DNA of 25,894 bases from Lysobacterales bacterium (GTDB taxonomy: Bacteria; Pseudomonadota; Gammaproteobacteria; Xanthomonadales; S139-57). Made by a program: the position numbers and the translations under genes. Shown here piece by piece: positions 1 through 7,788 of the stretch. The DNA lies in contig JALWTZ010000149.1 in NCBI GenBank assembly GCA_026993285.1, positions 1 to 25,894 of the forward strand, given 5' to 3'. The stretch's first letter is position 1, and each line of letters starts with the position of its first letter. Below the pieces are notes generated by a model. It made no database searches and was not told the origin of the DNA. It was given only the letters and a program-made list of their open reading frames with translations.

Positions 1-909
1 CGCCTGGATCAGTTGCTGGCTCATCACTGGCCGGCCTTCTCCCGCAGCCGGCTGCAGGCCTGGTGCAAGGACGGCAGCATACTGGTGGACGGCAAGCCCG
101 CCCGCCCCGCGCAGAGAATGAAGGGGGGTGAACAGGTCACCCTGCGGGCGGAATTGCCGGAAGAAGGGCGGGTGGAAGCCCAGGACATCCCGCTGGATAT
201 CATCCATGAAGATGAACAGATACTGGTGATCAACAAGCCGGCCGGCCTGGTGGTGCACCCAGCAGCCGGGAACCCGGATGGCACGCTGATGAACGCGCTG
301 CTGCATCATGACCCTGGCCTCAATGCCGTGCCCCGCGCCGGCATCGTGCACCGGCTGGACAAGGACACCTCCGGCCTGCTGGTGGTGGCACGCACCCTGC
401 AGGCCCACAAGTCGCTGGTGGATCAGCTGCAAGACCGCACGGTGCACCGGGAATACTATTGCGTGGCCTACGGCCAGGTGATCGCCGGCGGCACCATCGA
501 CCTGCCCATTGGCCGTGACCCTGCCGACCGCACCCGCATGACCGTGGTGGATGAAGGCAAGGAGGCCATCACCCATTACCGGGTGGAAGACCGCTGGCAG
601 CATTTCACCGGCCTGGAAGTCCACCTGGAAACCGGCCGCACCCACCAGATTCGCGTGCATCTGAACTGGATCGAGCACCCGCTGCTGGGGGATCCGGTCT
701 ATGGTGGCCGCCTGCGTCTGCCGCGTGGCGCCAGCGAACCCCTGAAACAGGCTCTGCAGGGTTTCCGCCGCCAGGCTCTGCACGCGCGCAAGCTTTCCCT
801 GGTGCATCCGGGCAGTTTCGAGGAAGTGACCTTCGAAGCGCCGCTTACCGAAGACCTGCGCCAGCTTCGCCAGGTGCTGGACGCGGAAGATGGGCTGGCA
901 TCCGCTTGA
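1..909 (+). CDS. rluD: 23S rRNA pseudouridine synthase RluD (5' end outside window)
   Basis: This enzyme isomerises uridines in helix 69 of 23S rRNA to pseudouridine during large-subunit maturation. The frame is open from base 1, and the first visible residues (RLDQLLAHHW) already belong to the N-terminal S4 RNA-binding domain, so the true start lies upstream of the window. The RluA-family catalytic motif HRLDKDTSG is present, with its catalytic Asp codon at 358-360. The motif INKPAGLVVHP and the RTHQIRVH block near 640-660 are also typical of the family. The gene overlaps the downstream pgeF by 20 bp, a pairing common in gammaproteobacteria, which suggests one transcript. RluC or another RluA paralogue is less likely, because the rluD-pgeF order is characteristic. 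Confidence 0.93.
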   Translation, partial: RLDQLLAHHWPAFSRSRLQAWCKDGSILVDGKPARPAQRMKGGEQVTLRAELPEEGRVEAQDIPLDIIHEDEQILVINKPAGLVVHPAAGNPDGTLMNALLHHDPGLNAVPRAGIVHRLDKDTSGLLVVARTLQAHKSLVDQLQDRTVHREYYCVAYGQVIAGGTIDLPIGRDPADRTRMTVVDEGKEAITHYRVEDRWQHFTGLEVHLETGRTHQIRVHLNWIEHPLLGDPVYGGRLRLPRGASEPLKQALQGFRRQALHARKLSLVHPGSFEEVTFEAPLTEDLRQLRQVLDAEDGLASA

Positions 910-1615
910 GCTGAACCAGCCCGACAACATTCATCTGGGCTATACCACCCGGGATGGTGGCGTAAGCGCGCCGCCCCGGGACAGTTTCAACCTCGGTCTG
1001 CATTGTGGCGACCGGCCGGAAGCGGTGGCGGAAAACCGCCGCCGGCTGGCTGAACAGGCCGGGGTGGAACCGCGCTGGCTGCGACAGGTACATGGCTGTG
1101 CCGTGGCGGCGCATCCGGTGGATACACCCGAAGCGGACGCGGCCTGGACCGACCGGCCAGGCCAGGCACTGGCGGTACTGACCGCCGATTGCCTGCCGGT
1201 GCTGTGCTGGTCGGAGCGGGGAGACTGGGTGGGCGTGGCCCATGCTGGCTGGCGAGGGCTGGCTGCCGGCGTCTTGCCGGCCCTGCTGGCCGCCGCGCCG
1301 GTCTCACCCGCGCGACTGGGCTGCTGGCTGGGCCCGGCCATCGGCCCGCAAGCCTTTGAGGTGGATGAGCCGGTATGGGCGGCTTTCAGCCATTGGTCCG
1401 GTTCCTGGCAGGCGGCCTTCCGGCCCACCCGGCCCGGGCACTGGCAGCTGGATCTGTTCGCCCTGGCCCGCCTGCAATTGCGGCAGCTGGGTGTGGGACG
1501 GATTCTCGGCGGTGGCCTGTGCACCTACAGCAACCCGGAACGCTTTTTTTCCTACCGCCGGGACGGGCAGACCGGGCGACAGGCGGCGCTGATCTGGCTG
1601 GCCCGCTCTGGCTGA
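890..1615 (+). CDS. pgeF: peptidoglycan editing factor PgeF (YfiH/DUF152)
   Basis: This is a YfiH/multicopper-laccase-fold protein. Family members are cytosolic zinc enzymes linked to correct peptidoglycan stem composition and reported to act on purine nucleosides; the precise in vivo reaction is less settled. The three metal ligands are visible: His68 in QVHG, Cys101 in TADCLPVL and His118 in AHAGWRG. The GLGPAIGP-like block (WLGPAIGPQAFEV) and the C-terminal FFSYRRDGQTGR are hallmark segments. The length of 241 residues is normal. The ATG at 890 lies inside the last codons of rluD and has no strong ribosome-binding site, so it probably depends on coupling to rluD translation. The old label 'laccase' should be avoided. 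Confidence 0.93.
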   Translation: MGWHPLELNQPDNIHLGYTTRDGGVSAPPRDSFNLGLHCGDRPEAVAENRRRLAEQAGVEPRWLRQVHGCAVAAHPVDTPEADAAWTDRPGQALAVLTADCLPVLCWSERGDWVGVAHAGWRGLAAGVLPALLAAAPVSPARLGCWLGPAIGPQAFEVDEPVWAAFSHWSGSWQAAFRPTRPGHWQLDLFALARLQLRQLGVGRILGGGLCTYSNPERFFSYRRDGQTGRQAALIWLARSG

Positions 1616-1616
1616 C

Positions 1617-1657
1617 CTGATCTGGCCGGTCCGATACGGCGCCCGGGGCGCGATCAG
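1617..1657. terminator. candidate hairpin between convergent pgeF and ruvX
   Basis: CTGATC (1617-1622) pairs perfectly with GATCAG (1652-1657), and a GC-only inner stem GCGCC/GGCGC (1639-1643/1647-1651, three-base loop) sits directly against the right arm. It fills the short gap between two convergent genes and includes the ruvX stop. There is no T-tract on either side, so it would be an imperfect intrinsic terminator at best. Confidence 0.3.
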
Positions 1658-2088
1658 CCCTGCTGTTGCAGCCAGTCCTCCAGCATCAGGCGGGCGGCCA
1701 TGCCGTCCAGCTGCCCGGCTTGCTTGCGCCGGGTCAGGCCCTGCTGCCGACCGCTCTTGTACCAGCTGCGCGCCGCCTGGGTGCTGTGCCGTTCATCCCA
1801 GTGGGTGACCGGCAGGCCAACGCGCTCGCCCAGTGCCGTGCCGAAACGGCGGGCCTGCTGGCTGATGGGGGTCATTTCCCCTTCCGGGCCCAGCGGGGCG
1901 CCGATGACCAGCAGCTGCGGCTTCCATTCGGCGATCAGGCTTTCCAGCCGCTGCCAGTCCGGCTCGTTCTGTACGGCGGCCACGGTGGCCAGTGCTTGGG
2001 CGGTGCCGGTCAGGGTCTGGCCCACGGCCACGCCGATCTTGCGATGGCCATAGTCGAAACCCATGACCACCTGTGCCGGGCCGTTCAT
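1654..2088 (-). CDS. ruvX: Holliday junction resolvase-like RuvX/YqgF, 16S rRNA 5'-end maturation
   Basis: This is an RNase H-fold protein of the YqgF/RuvX family. In E. coli the protein is required for processing the 5' end of 16S rRNA; the name RuvX reflects the structural resemblance to RuvC. The fold's acidic residues are visible: the first in GFDYGHRKIGVAV near the N terminus, then HWDERHSTQAA, then the C-terminal QLDGMAARLMLEDWL. The length of 144 residues is typical. Its ATG overlaps the algH stop by 4 bp (ATGA), so the two are translationally coupled. The order gshB-tonB-algH-ruvX matches the PA0407-PA0404 block of Pseudomonas aeruginosa as I recall it. Confidence 0.92.
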   Translation of the reverse strand: MNGPAQVVMGFDYGHRKIGVAVGQTLTGTAQALATVAAVQNEPDWQRLESLIAEWKPQLLVIGAPLGPEGEMTPISQQARRFGTALGERVGLPVTHWDERHSTQAARSWYKSGRQQGLTRRKQAGQLDGMAARLMLEDWLQQQG

Positions 2089-2660
2089 GCGTGGCCGGAA
2101 TCCGGGTAGATACTGAAAATGTCCACACCGGCCCGTTTTGCCGCGGCTTCCCAGCGCTTGCCGCAGGGGGTGTGGAAAACCACTTCCGGATCACTGGGGC
2201 CGGTGAGCCAGAAGTTGTTTTTCACCTCTTCTTCCAGCTGGCCGGGGCCCCAGCCGGCAAAGCCCAGTGCGATGAGATACGCTTGTGGGCCATCGCCCCG
2301 GCCAATGCGGTAGAGCAGGTCCAGCGAGGAAGTCATCTGGAATTGCGCATTGATGGGCAGGGTGGCCTCGCCGGGGTCATCCAGCGGCGGGTGGAGGATG
2401 AAGCCGTTGTCTTCCTGTACCGGCCCTCCGGTCATCACCGGTTCATCGGCCCGATGCGGGTCGATATCGTGCTGGTCCAGTTGTTGCAGCAGTGCCCCCA
2501 GGGTGGTGTCGGAAGGATGGTTGATCACCAGCCCGAGCGAGCCTTCTTCGCTGTGCGAGCAGACCAGCACCACCGAGCGGGTGAAGTAGGGGCCGGCCAG
2601 GCCGGGCATGGCGATGAGAAACTGGCCGGTGAGCTGGTTGAAATCCTGTGCCTGTGTCAT
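2085..2660 (-). CDS. algH: UPF0301 family protein AlgH/YqgE
   Basis: This 191-residue protein belongs to the UPF0301 (DUF179) family. The biochemical function is unknown; the name AlgH comes from an old genetic link to alginate regulation in Pseudomonas. Signature segments are LTGQFLIAMPGL near the N terminus, GSLGLVINHP, the TGGPVQ turn near residue 77, and the GFAGWGPGQLEEE block (about 135-147) that leads into NNFWL. The start ATG overlaps the tonB stop codon by 4 bp and the end overlaps ruvX by 4 bp, so it sits in the middle of a translationally coupled operon. Identification rests on sequence memory of the family and on synteny. Confidence 0.9.
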   Translation of the reverse strand: MTQAQDFNQLTGQFLIAMPGLAGPYFTRSVVLVCSHSEEGSLGLVINHPSDTTLGALLQQLDQHDIDPHRADEPVMTGGPVQEDNGFILHPPLDDPGEATLPINAQFQMTSSLDLLYRIGRGDGPQAYLIALGFAGWGPGQLEEEVKNNFWLTGPSDPEVVFHTPCGKRWEAAAKRAGVDIFSIYPDSGHA

Positions 2661-3526
2661 TGACTGGAACCCAAACGGTTGCCTGGAAGATATTGCCAGG
2701 TTCTGGTGATGTTCAGTATATCCGTTTCCTTGAGAATGTCCCGGGGCAGGGGGGCGAAGGGGGCGGCCAGGCGGATGATGCGCAGGGTGGCTTCGTCCAG
2801 CACCCGGTGGCCGGAAGGCTGCAGGATTTCGATTTCCACCACCCGGCCTTCGGCATCCAGCGCCACGGAAACCACCAGCGAGCCGGTGAGGTGCTGGCGG
2901 CGGGCCTGGTCGGGGTAGTTGAGGTTGCCTACCCGTTCCACCTTTTTCACCCAGGCCTGCATGTAGGCGGCATAGATGCTTTCACGGGTGTTCGCAGAGA
3001 TGAACTTGCGCCGCGGGCGCTTGGCATAGCGCTTCAGATCCTGGTTGATTTCCGCTTCCAGACGGGCCAGATCCATGCTTTGTTGCAGAATCCTGCCGGC
3101 ATCGGTTCGTGGCTTGGGTCGGGGTTGTTTCTGCTCCAGGGCCGTTGTGCGTTGCCGGTTGTTCCGGCTGGTCAGCTCCGGCGTCTGCTGGCGTTGTTCG
3201 GCACGAGGCTGCTCATCACGCCGCTTTTGTCGTACCAGCCCCTTCCGCAGGGGAGAGGGGCCGGCTACCGGGCTTTGTGGCCGGTCAGGCTCGGCTTCGG
3301 TACCGCCGCCCTGTTGATTGGCCTGGGCGAGAAAATCGGCTTTCTCCGGTGCCTGTTCACTGCGCTTGTGTACCAGGATGACATCCAGTTCGGGCAGGGG
3401 TGGCTCTTTCGGCTTCAGGCTGGCGGAAAAGCCGACACCAAGAATGAAAATGGCATGCAGGACGATGGCCAGCGTCAGGCTGATACCAAAGCGGTCCTTG
3501 TCACTGACATCAGGAGCGGGGCGCAT
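2657..3526 (-). CDS. tonB: TonB-family energy transducer (TonB3-like)
   Basis: A TonB-type protein couples the inner-membrane proton motive force (ExbB/ExbD) to outer-membrane transporters. From the chosen start the order is a short cytosolic tail, one hydrophobic helix (about residues 15-35) containing a Ser...His pair like the one essential in TonB, a long charged Gln/Arg/Pro-rich periplasmic spacer (about 60-170), and a C-terminal TonB domain with NLNYPDQAR, GSLVVSVALDAEGRV and PSGHRVLDEATL. I prefer the ATG at 3526 (289 residues). Upstream in-frame ATG (3544) and TTG (3562) codons lack a ribosome-binding site and extend further into gshB. In P. aeruginosa the syntenic tonB3 is reported to affect twitching motility, which fits the adjacent pil-chp operon. 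Confidence 0.87.
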   Translation of the reverse strand: MRPAPDVSDKDRFGISLTLAIVLHAIFILGVGFSASLKPKEPPLPELDVILVHKRSEQAPEKADFLAQANQQGGGTEAEPDRPQSPVAGPSPLRKGLVRQKRRDEQPRAEQRQQTPELTSRNNRQRTTALEQKQPRPKPRTDAGRILQQSMDLARLEAEINQDLKRYAKRPRRKFISANTRESIYAAYMQAWVKKVERVGNLNYPDQARRQHLTGSLVVSVALDAEGRVVEIEILQPSGHRVLDEATLRIIRLAAPFAPLPRDILKETDILNITRTWQYLPGNRLGSSQ

Positions 3527-4478
3527 GAGCCTGTTCAATGGCATCCAGCAGCTGGCCGGCAATGTTCAGGCCAAACTGCCGGTCCAGTTCGCGTATGCAG
3601 GTAGGGCTGGTGACATTGATTTCCGTCAGCCAGTCACCGATCACATCCAGCCCGGCGAAGAGTACGCCCCGGCGGCGCAGCTCCGGCCCCACTTCTCGTG
3701 CAATCCACTCATCGCGTTCGGACAGTGGCTGGCCCCGGCCACGGCCGCCTTTGGCCAGGTTGCCGCGAAAATCCTCCTTCGAGGGAATGCGTGCCAGGGC
3801 ATAGGGTACCGGCTCGCCGTTGACCAGCAGAATGCGCTTGTCACCCTCGCTGATTTCCGGCAGATAGCGCTGGGCCATGATCAGATGCCGGCCTTCCGCT
3901 GTCAGGGTTTCGATGATGACATTGAGGTTGGGGTCCTGGGCCGAGGAACGGAATATGGAGGCACCACCCATGCCATCCAGTGGCTTCAGAATGATGTCAC
4001 CCTGTTCGGCCGCGAAGGCACGCAGGTGTTCCCTGCTGGCGCTGACCAGCGTGGGTGCGCAGCATTGGGGAAACCAGGCGGTGAAAAGCTTTTCATTGGC
4101 ATCCCGCAATGCCTGGGGATGATTGACGACCCGTGCGCCCAGGTCCTGTGCCCGTTGCAGTACATGGGTTGCGTAGATGTAATCCATGTCGAACGGTGGA
4201 TCCTTGCGCATCAGGATGACCAGATCCGGCTCCAGTTCCCGGATGGTGGCCGGGCCAAGCGGCAGATATCGAAAGTGCACGGGCGGGCCATCCCGGTATT
4301 CCAGCTCGATTTCCGTGGCCAGTGCCTGCGGGCGCCCATCCCGCAGTTCCAGGGCATGGGGTTGTGTGTAGAGTACCTGCCAGCCTCTGTGGCGGGCTTC
4401 CAGCAGCATGGCCAGGGTGGAATCCTTGACCGGGTTGATGCCTTCCAGTGCATCCATCACAACCAGCAGCGTTTTCAT
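3510..4478 (-). CDS. gshB: glutathione synthetase
   Basis: This ATP-grasp enzyme joins gamma-glutamylcysteine and glycine to make glutathione in the cytosol, the second step of the pathway. The 322-residue protein follows E. coli GshB closely from end to end: MRKDPPFDMDYIYAT, NEKLFTAWF, the ATP-binding ILKPLDGMGGASIF, the glycine-rich loop GNLAKGGRGRG, and the C-terminal metal and substrate block LTEINVTSPTCIRE. I chose the ATG at 4478; the codon before it (4481) is a TTG giving one extra Met and is less likely. It is the first gene of the minus-strand operon and is divergent from pilG. The 3' end overlaps tonB by about 17 bp. Confidence 0.96.
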   Translation of the reverse strand: MKTLLVVMDALEGINPVKDSTLAMLLEARHRGWQVLYTQPHALELRDGRPQALATEIELEYRDGPPVHFRYLPLGPATIRELEPDLVILMRKDPPFDMDYIYATHVLQRAQDLGARVVNHPQALRDANEKLFTAWFPQCCAPTLVSASREHLRAFAAEQGDIILKPLDGMGGASIFRSSAQDPNLNVIIETLTAEGRHLIMAQRYLPEISEGDKRILLVNGEPVPYALARIPSKEDFRGNLAKGGRGRGQPLSERDEWIAREVGPELRRRGVLFAGLDVIGDWLTEINVTSPTCIRELDRQFGLNIAGQLLDAIEQAHAPRS

Positions 4479-4512
4479 CAATAGACCGGGTTTCCAGAAT
4501 CACAGAGGCGCT

Positions 4513-4542
4513 ATTGTACCCCGTGCCGACTGCCAGCAGTAA
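4513..4542 (-). promoter_or_regulatory. candidate sigma-70 promoter for the gshB operon
   Basis: On the minus strand TACAAT (4513-4518) is a good -10 box. A weak -35 (TTACTG, 4537-4542) lies 18 bp upstream. It would place a transcript start near 4506, about 28 bases before the gshB ATG. The -35 match is poor, so this is a tentative call. Confidence 0.35.
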
Positions 4543-4606
4543 AAACATGGACGCATCTATGAACAAGGGGCGTTTTTTTTGCTATCCTCGGAAATTGCTG
4601 AAACTT

Positions 4607-4635
4607 CGGCCATTTGGCCGCTATAGTTCGATAAT
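4607..4635 (+). promoter_or_regulatory. candidate pilG promoter with palindrome over the -35 region
   Basis: A perfect inverted repeat CGGCCA-TT-TGGCCG (4607-4620) is followed by two -10-like hexamers, TATAGT (4622-4627) and GATAAT (4630-4635). With GATAAT as -10, the -35 position falls on the palindrome and shows no TTGACA-like match, which is what an activator-dependent or repressed promoter would look like. The position, 55-83 bases before the pilG start in a divergent gap, supports a regulatory role. No known regulator site is recognised. Confidence 0.4.
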
Positions 4636-4689
4636 TTTCTAGGCACTCGATGTTCGGGGGCCGCTTGACTAGCGAAGGGAAGGGTTTCT

Positions 4690-5091
4690 GTGGAAGCTAC
4701 GGCAAACGAAGAAGAGTTCACCGGGCTGAAAGTGATGGTGATCGACGACAGCAAGACCATCCGCCGCACGGCGGAATCCTTGCTGAAAAAGGCCGGTTGT
4801 GATGTGGTTACGGCCACTGACGGGTTCGAGGCGCTTTCCAAGATCGCCGACCACAAGCCGGATATCATTTTTGTGGACATCATGATGCCGCGACTGGATG
4901 GCTATCAGACCTGTGCACTGATCAAGAACAACAGCATGTTCAAGCAGACGCCGGTCATCATGCTGTCGAGCAAGGATGGCCTGTTCGACAAGGCGCGTGG
5001 GCGCATCGTTGGTTCCGAGGAATATGTCACCAAGCCCTTTACCCGGGACGAATTGCTTGGCGCCATTCGCAAGCATGCCCGCACTCACTGA
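4690..5091 (+). CDS. pilG: twitching motility response regulator PilG
   Basis: This is a single-domain CheY-like receiver of 133 residues that takes phosphate from ChpA and promotes pilus extension, twitching and, in P. aeruginosa, adenylate cyclase activity. The acidic pair Asp19-Asp20, phospho-acceptor Asp63 in IFVDIMMPRLDGYQ, Ser93 and Lys115 are all in place. Long blocks such as GLKVMVIDDSKTIRRTAE and CALIKNN are near-identical to Pseudomonas PilG and distinguish it from PilH. Translation starts at GTG 4690, preceded by a purine-rich GAAGGGAAGGG at 4673-4683. It heads the chemosensory operon; the next gene begins after only 29 bp and is pilI, not pilH. Confidence 0.95.
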   Translation: MEATANEEEFTGLKVMVIDDSKTIRRTAESLLKKAGCDVVTATDGFEALSKIADHKPDIIFVDIMMPRLDGYQTCALIKNNSMFKQTPVIMLSSKDGLFDKARGRIVGSEEYVTKPFTRDELLGAIRKHARTH

Positions 5092-5120
5092 CCGCCCGTC
5101 TTCCGGGGGAGAGGATTTGC

Positions 5121-5657
5121 ATGCAGGTACAGAATGAAGCATTTGCACTGTTGCAGGATCTGGAACGCCGCAGTCTGATTCATGCGGTGGGTCTGCCGGA
5201 GCAGGAGGGCGCCGGGGATGCCTGGACGGGGGTGGGTTTTCGCCTGCATGGGCAGGCACTGGTGGCCGCCATCGACGAGATTGCTGAAATCATGCCCCTG
5301 CCGCCGGTGACGCCTGTACCCATGGCCCAGCCCTGGGTGGTTGGCCTGGCCAATGTGCGGGGCACATTGATTCCCGTGATTGATTTGCATCACTATCTGT
5401 TTGGCGTGCCCATGGACCGCAACAAGCGGAGCCGGGTGCTGGTCGCCCGGCATGAAAGTGGCGATGTGGGTCTGCTGGTGGAAGAGATGCTGGGCCAGCG
5501 TCACTTTACCACCGAGGATGAAACCGAAACGCCGCTGGTGGACGAGCCCATGCAGCCACTGGTGGAAGGCGCGTTGCAACAGGGAGAGGCGATCTGGGCC
5601 CGTATTCACTTTGATCGCCTGTTCGAGCAGGACCGATTCATGCAAGCCGCCGCCTGA
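5121..5657 (+). CDS. pilI: CheW-like adaptor PilI
   Basis: This scaffold protein couples the receptor PilJ to the ChpA kinase in the polar chemosensory array. The 178-residue protein is a single CheW domain (about 35-170) after a short N-terminal helix. CheW-type landmarks are FRLHGQALVAAIDEIAEIM, WVVGLANVRGTLIPVIDLHHYLFG and VGLLVEEMLGQ. The ATG at 5121 has a clear GGGGGAGAGG ribosome-binding site (5105-5114). Position between pilG and pilJ supports PilI rather than ChpC, the other CheW-type adaptor found at the far end of the operon. Confidence 0.93.
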   Translation: MQVQNEAFALLQDLERRSLIHAVGLPEQEGAGDAWTGVGFRLHGQALVAAIDEIAEIMPLPPVTPVPMAQPWVVGLANVRGTLIPVIDLHHYLFGVPMDRNKRSRVLVARHESGDVGLLVEEMLGQRHFTTEDETETPLVDEPMQPLVEGALQQGEAIWARIHFDRLFEQDRFMQAAA

Positions 5658-5690
5658 CAGGGTGGCCTTTGAAAACTGGGGAGTTTTTTT

Positions 5691-7715
5691 ATGAGTAGCA
5701 CCGCAGCCAATGTAGGCGAATCCCGTTCCACCATCAACTTTCTCTTTGTACTGTTGGTGGTTGTTCTGGTCGCTGTTCTGGGCAACTTCCTCTGGTTGGG
5801 TCTGAAAAACGTGGATGACCGGATTTATTTGCAGAATACATCCGAGATCCAGATCATGTCCCAGCAGATGGTCAAATACGCCAGGGAATCGGCGCGAGGC
5901 AACTACGATGCCTTCAACGAGCTTCGGGCCATCAAGAAAAAGCTGCAGGAAGATGTCGATAATGTCACCAAGGGCAATGAAGATCTGGGCCTGCCCCCGC
6001 CACCGGCAGCCGTGGCCGACGAGGTGCACGAGCTGGAACAGACCTGGAAGCCCATGGCCGAAGCGGCTGACCTGATTCTTTCCAAGGAAACGGTCATTTC
6101 CGAGCTGGCGGAAACCATTCAGCGCTTCAACCAGAACATGTCGGTGTTGCAGACCCGAGCCGACATGATGAACCAGATGCTGACCAAGAAGCGGGTGCCT
6201 GCGCGAACGGTATACATCTCCAGTCAGCAACTGGTGCTGGCCAACCGGATGTTGAAGGAAGTGGCCGATATCCAGTCCGGTGGCCCGGAAGCGGTCTCGG
6301 CGGCGGATGCCTTTGGCCGGGATGCCGCGGCTTTTGGGCGCATCCTGACCGCGCTGCTGGACGGAGACAAGGAACTGGGCGTCAAGGCCATTACCGACCA
6401 GGAAACCCTGAAATTGCTGGGTGGTGTGTACAACGCCTTTGAGGAAATCAGCCAGGATGTGGAAAACATCCTGCAATCGGCCACCCAGGTGTTCGATGTG
6501 ACCGAAGCGGCGGAAAACATCTTCCTCGATTCGGAATCCCTGCGTTTGAATGCGGAACAACTGGCCGCTGCCTACACCGCCCATGCCGAGCAACGGTTGC
6601 TCCCCTCCGTGCTCTCCGGTCTGGCCATTGCCGCCATAGCGGCATTGCTGATTCTGATCATTGCCTGGATGTTCTACCGTGAGCAGGTACAACGCCGGCG
6701 AGTGACCGAACAGCTCAACCAGCGGAATCAGGAGGCCATTCTGCGTCTGCTGGATGAAATGGGCTCCCTGGCCGAAGGTGACCTGACCGTGAACGCCACG
6801 GTGACCGAAGACATCACCGGGGCCATTGCCGACTCGGTGAACTTCGCCGTGGAAGCGTTGCGCAGCCTGGTGACCACCATTAACGAAACCGCCGAGCTGG
6901 TGGCAACCTCCGCCCAGGAAGCCCAGGCCACGGCCACCCATCTGGCCGAGGCTTCCGAGCATCAGGCCCAGCAGATCACCGCGGCATCGGCGGCGGTGAA
7001 CGAGATCGCTGTCTCCATTGACGAGGTTTCCAAGAACGCGGCGGAATCCGCCGACGTGGCCCAGCGCTCGGTGGCCATCGCCCACAAGGGTGCCGAGGTG
7101 GTGCGCCAGAGCATCGAGGGCATGGATGACATTCGTGAGCAGATTCAGGAAACCTCCAAGCGAATCAAGCGCCTGGGTGAATCCTCCCAGGAGATCGGTG
7201 ACATCGTGGAACTGATCAACGACATTGCCGAACAGACCAACATTCTCGCCTTGAACGCGGCCATCCAGGCCTCGTCGGCCGGTGAGGCCGGTCGAGGTTT
7301 CGCGGTGGTGGCCGATGAAGTGCAGCGACTGGCCGAACGCTCCACCAACGCCACCAAGCGAATTGAAACCCTGGTGAAAACCATTCAGGCCGATACCTTC
7401 GAAGCAGTGAAATCCATGGAAGAAACCACTGCCGAGGTGGTCAGCGGAGCCCACCTGGCCGAGAACGCCGGTGAAGCCCTGAACGAGATTGAAAAGGTGT
7501 CCAACGACCTGGCCGACCTGATTCAGAACATCTCCGAGGCGGCGCGGCAGCAGTCGGCCGCGGCCACCAACATCTCCGGCACCATGAACGTGATTCAGGA
7601 AATCACCACCCAGACCTCGGCCGGTACCGAGCAGACGGCCGAATCCATTGGTCGCCTGGCGGAACTGGCGACGGAATTGCGCAAGTCGGTAGCCGGCTTC
7701 AAGCTGCCGGGATGA
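5691..7715 (+). CDS. pilJ: type IV pilus methyl-accepting receptor PilJ
   Basis: This inner-membrane receptor feeds the Pil-Chp pathway; in Pseudomonas it is thought to sense pilin or pilus state. In order: TM1 (about 16-36), a periplasmic PilJ sensor region (about 40-300) with repeated PilJ-domain features, TM2 (about 304-329), a HAMP-like segment containing AEGDLTVNATVTEDITGAIADS (split across about 361-382), and a cytoplasmic coiled-coil signalling domain. The kinase-contact tip is at about 514-545 (EQTNILALNAAIQ ... AGRGFAVVADEV). The protein ends at FKLPG with no CheR-binding pentapeptide. Length 674 is close to the roughly 680 of Pseudomonas PilJ. A GGGGAG ribosome-binding site (5678-5683) is separated from the ATG by a run of seven T. 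Confidence 0.95.
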   Translation: MSSTAANVGESRSTINFLFVLLVVVLVAVLGNFLWLGLKNVDDRIYLQNTSEIQIMSQQMVKYARESARGNYDAFNELRAIKKKLQEDVDNVTKGNEDLGLPPPPAAVADEVHELEQTWKPMAEAADLILSKETVISELAETIQRFNQNMSVLQTRADMMNQMLTKKRVPARTVYISSQQLVLANRMLKEVADIQSGGPEAVSAADAFGRDAAAFGRILTALLDGDKELGVKAITDQETLKLLGGVYNAFEEISQDVENILQSATQVFDVTEAAENIFLDSESLRLNAEQLAAAYTAHAEQRLLPSVLSGLAIAAIAALLILIIAWMFYREQVQRRRVTEQLNQRNQEAILRLLDEMGSLAEGDLTVNATVTEDITGAIADSVNFAVEALRSLVTTINETAELVATSAQEAQATATHLAEASEHQAQQITAASAAVNEIAVSIDEVSKNAAESADVAQRSVAIAHKGAEVVRQSIEGMDDIREQIQETSKRIKRLGESSQEIGDIVELINDIAEQTNILALNAAIQASSAGEAGRGFAVVADEVQRLAERSTNATKRIETLVKTIQADTFEAVKSMEETTAEVVSGAHLAENAGEALNEIEKVSNDLADLIQNISEAARQQSAAATNISGTMNVIQEITTQTSAGTEQTAESIGRLAELATELRKSVAGFKLPG

Positions 7716-7788
7716 TCGGGTATTTCAGGTTATGGTGCGTACCGCCTCGCTGAGACAGTCCGAATTGATGGCTACTGATGGAGCAGCC

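Noticed and set aside
3527..3562. A longer tonB starting at TTG 3562 or ATG 3544.
   Set aside because: Neither has a ribosome-binding site and both deepen the overlap with gshB; ATG 3526 still leaves a normal cytosolic tail before the membrane helix.
4551..4580. An intrinsic terminator ending in the T8 run upstream of pilG.
   Set aside because: Only a 4-bp ACGC/GCGT stem with a long loop precedes the T-run, and no plus-strand gene lies directly upstream to terminate.
5085..7454. A very long open frame on the minus strand opposite pilI and pilJ (about 789 codons).
   Set aside because: It is antisense to two well-supported genes. Its translation is His/Gly/Leu/Gln-rich in the way reverse-complemented GC-rich coding DNA is, with no recognisable domain or ribosome-binding site.
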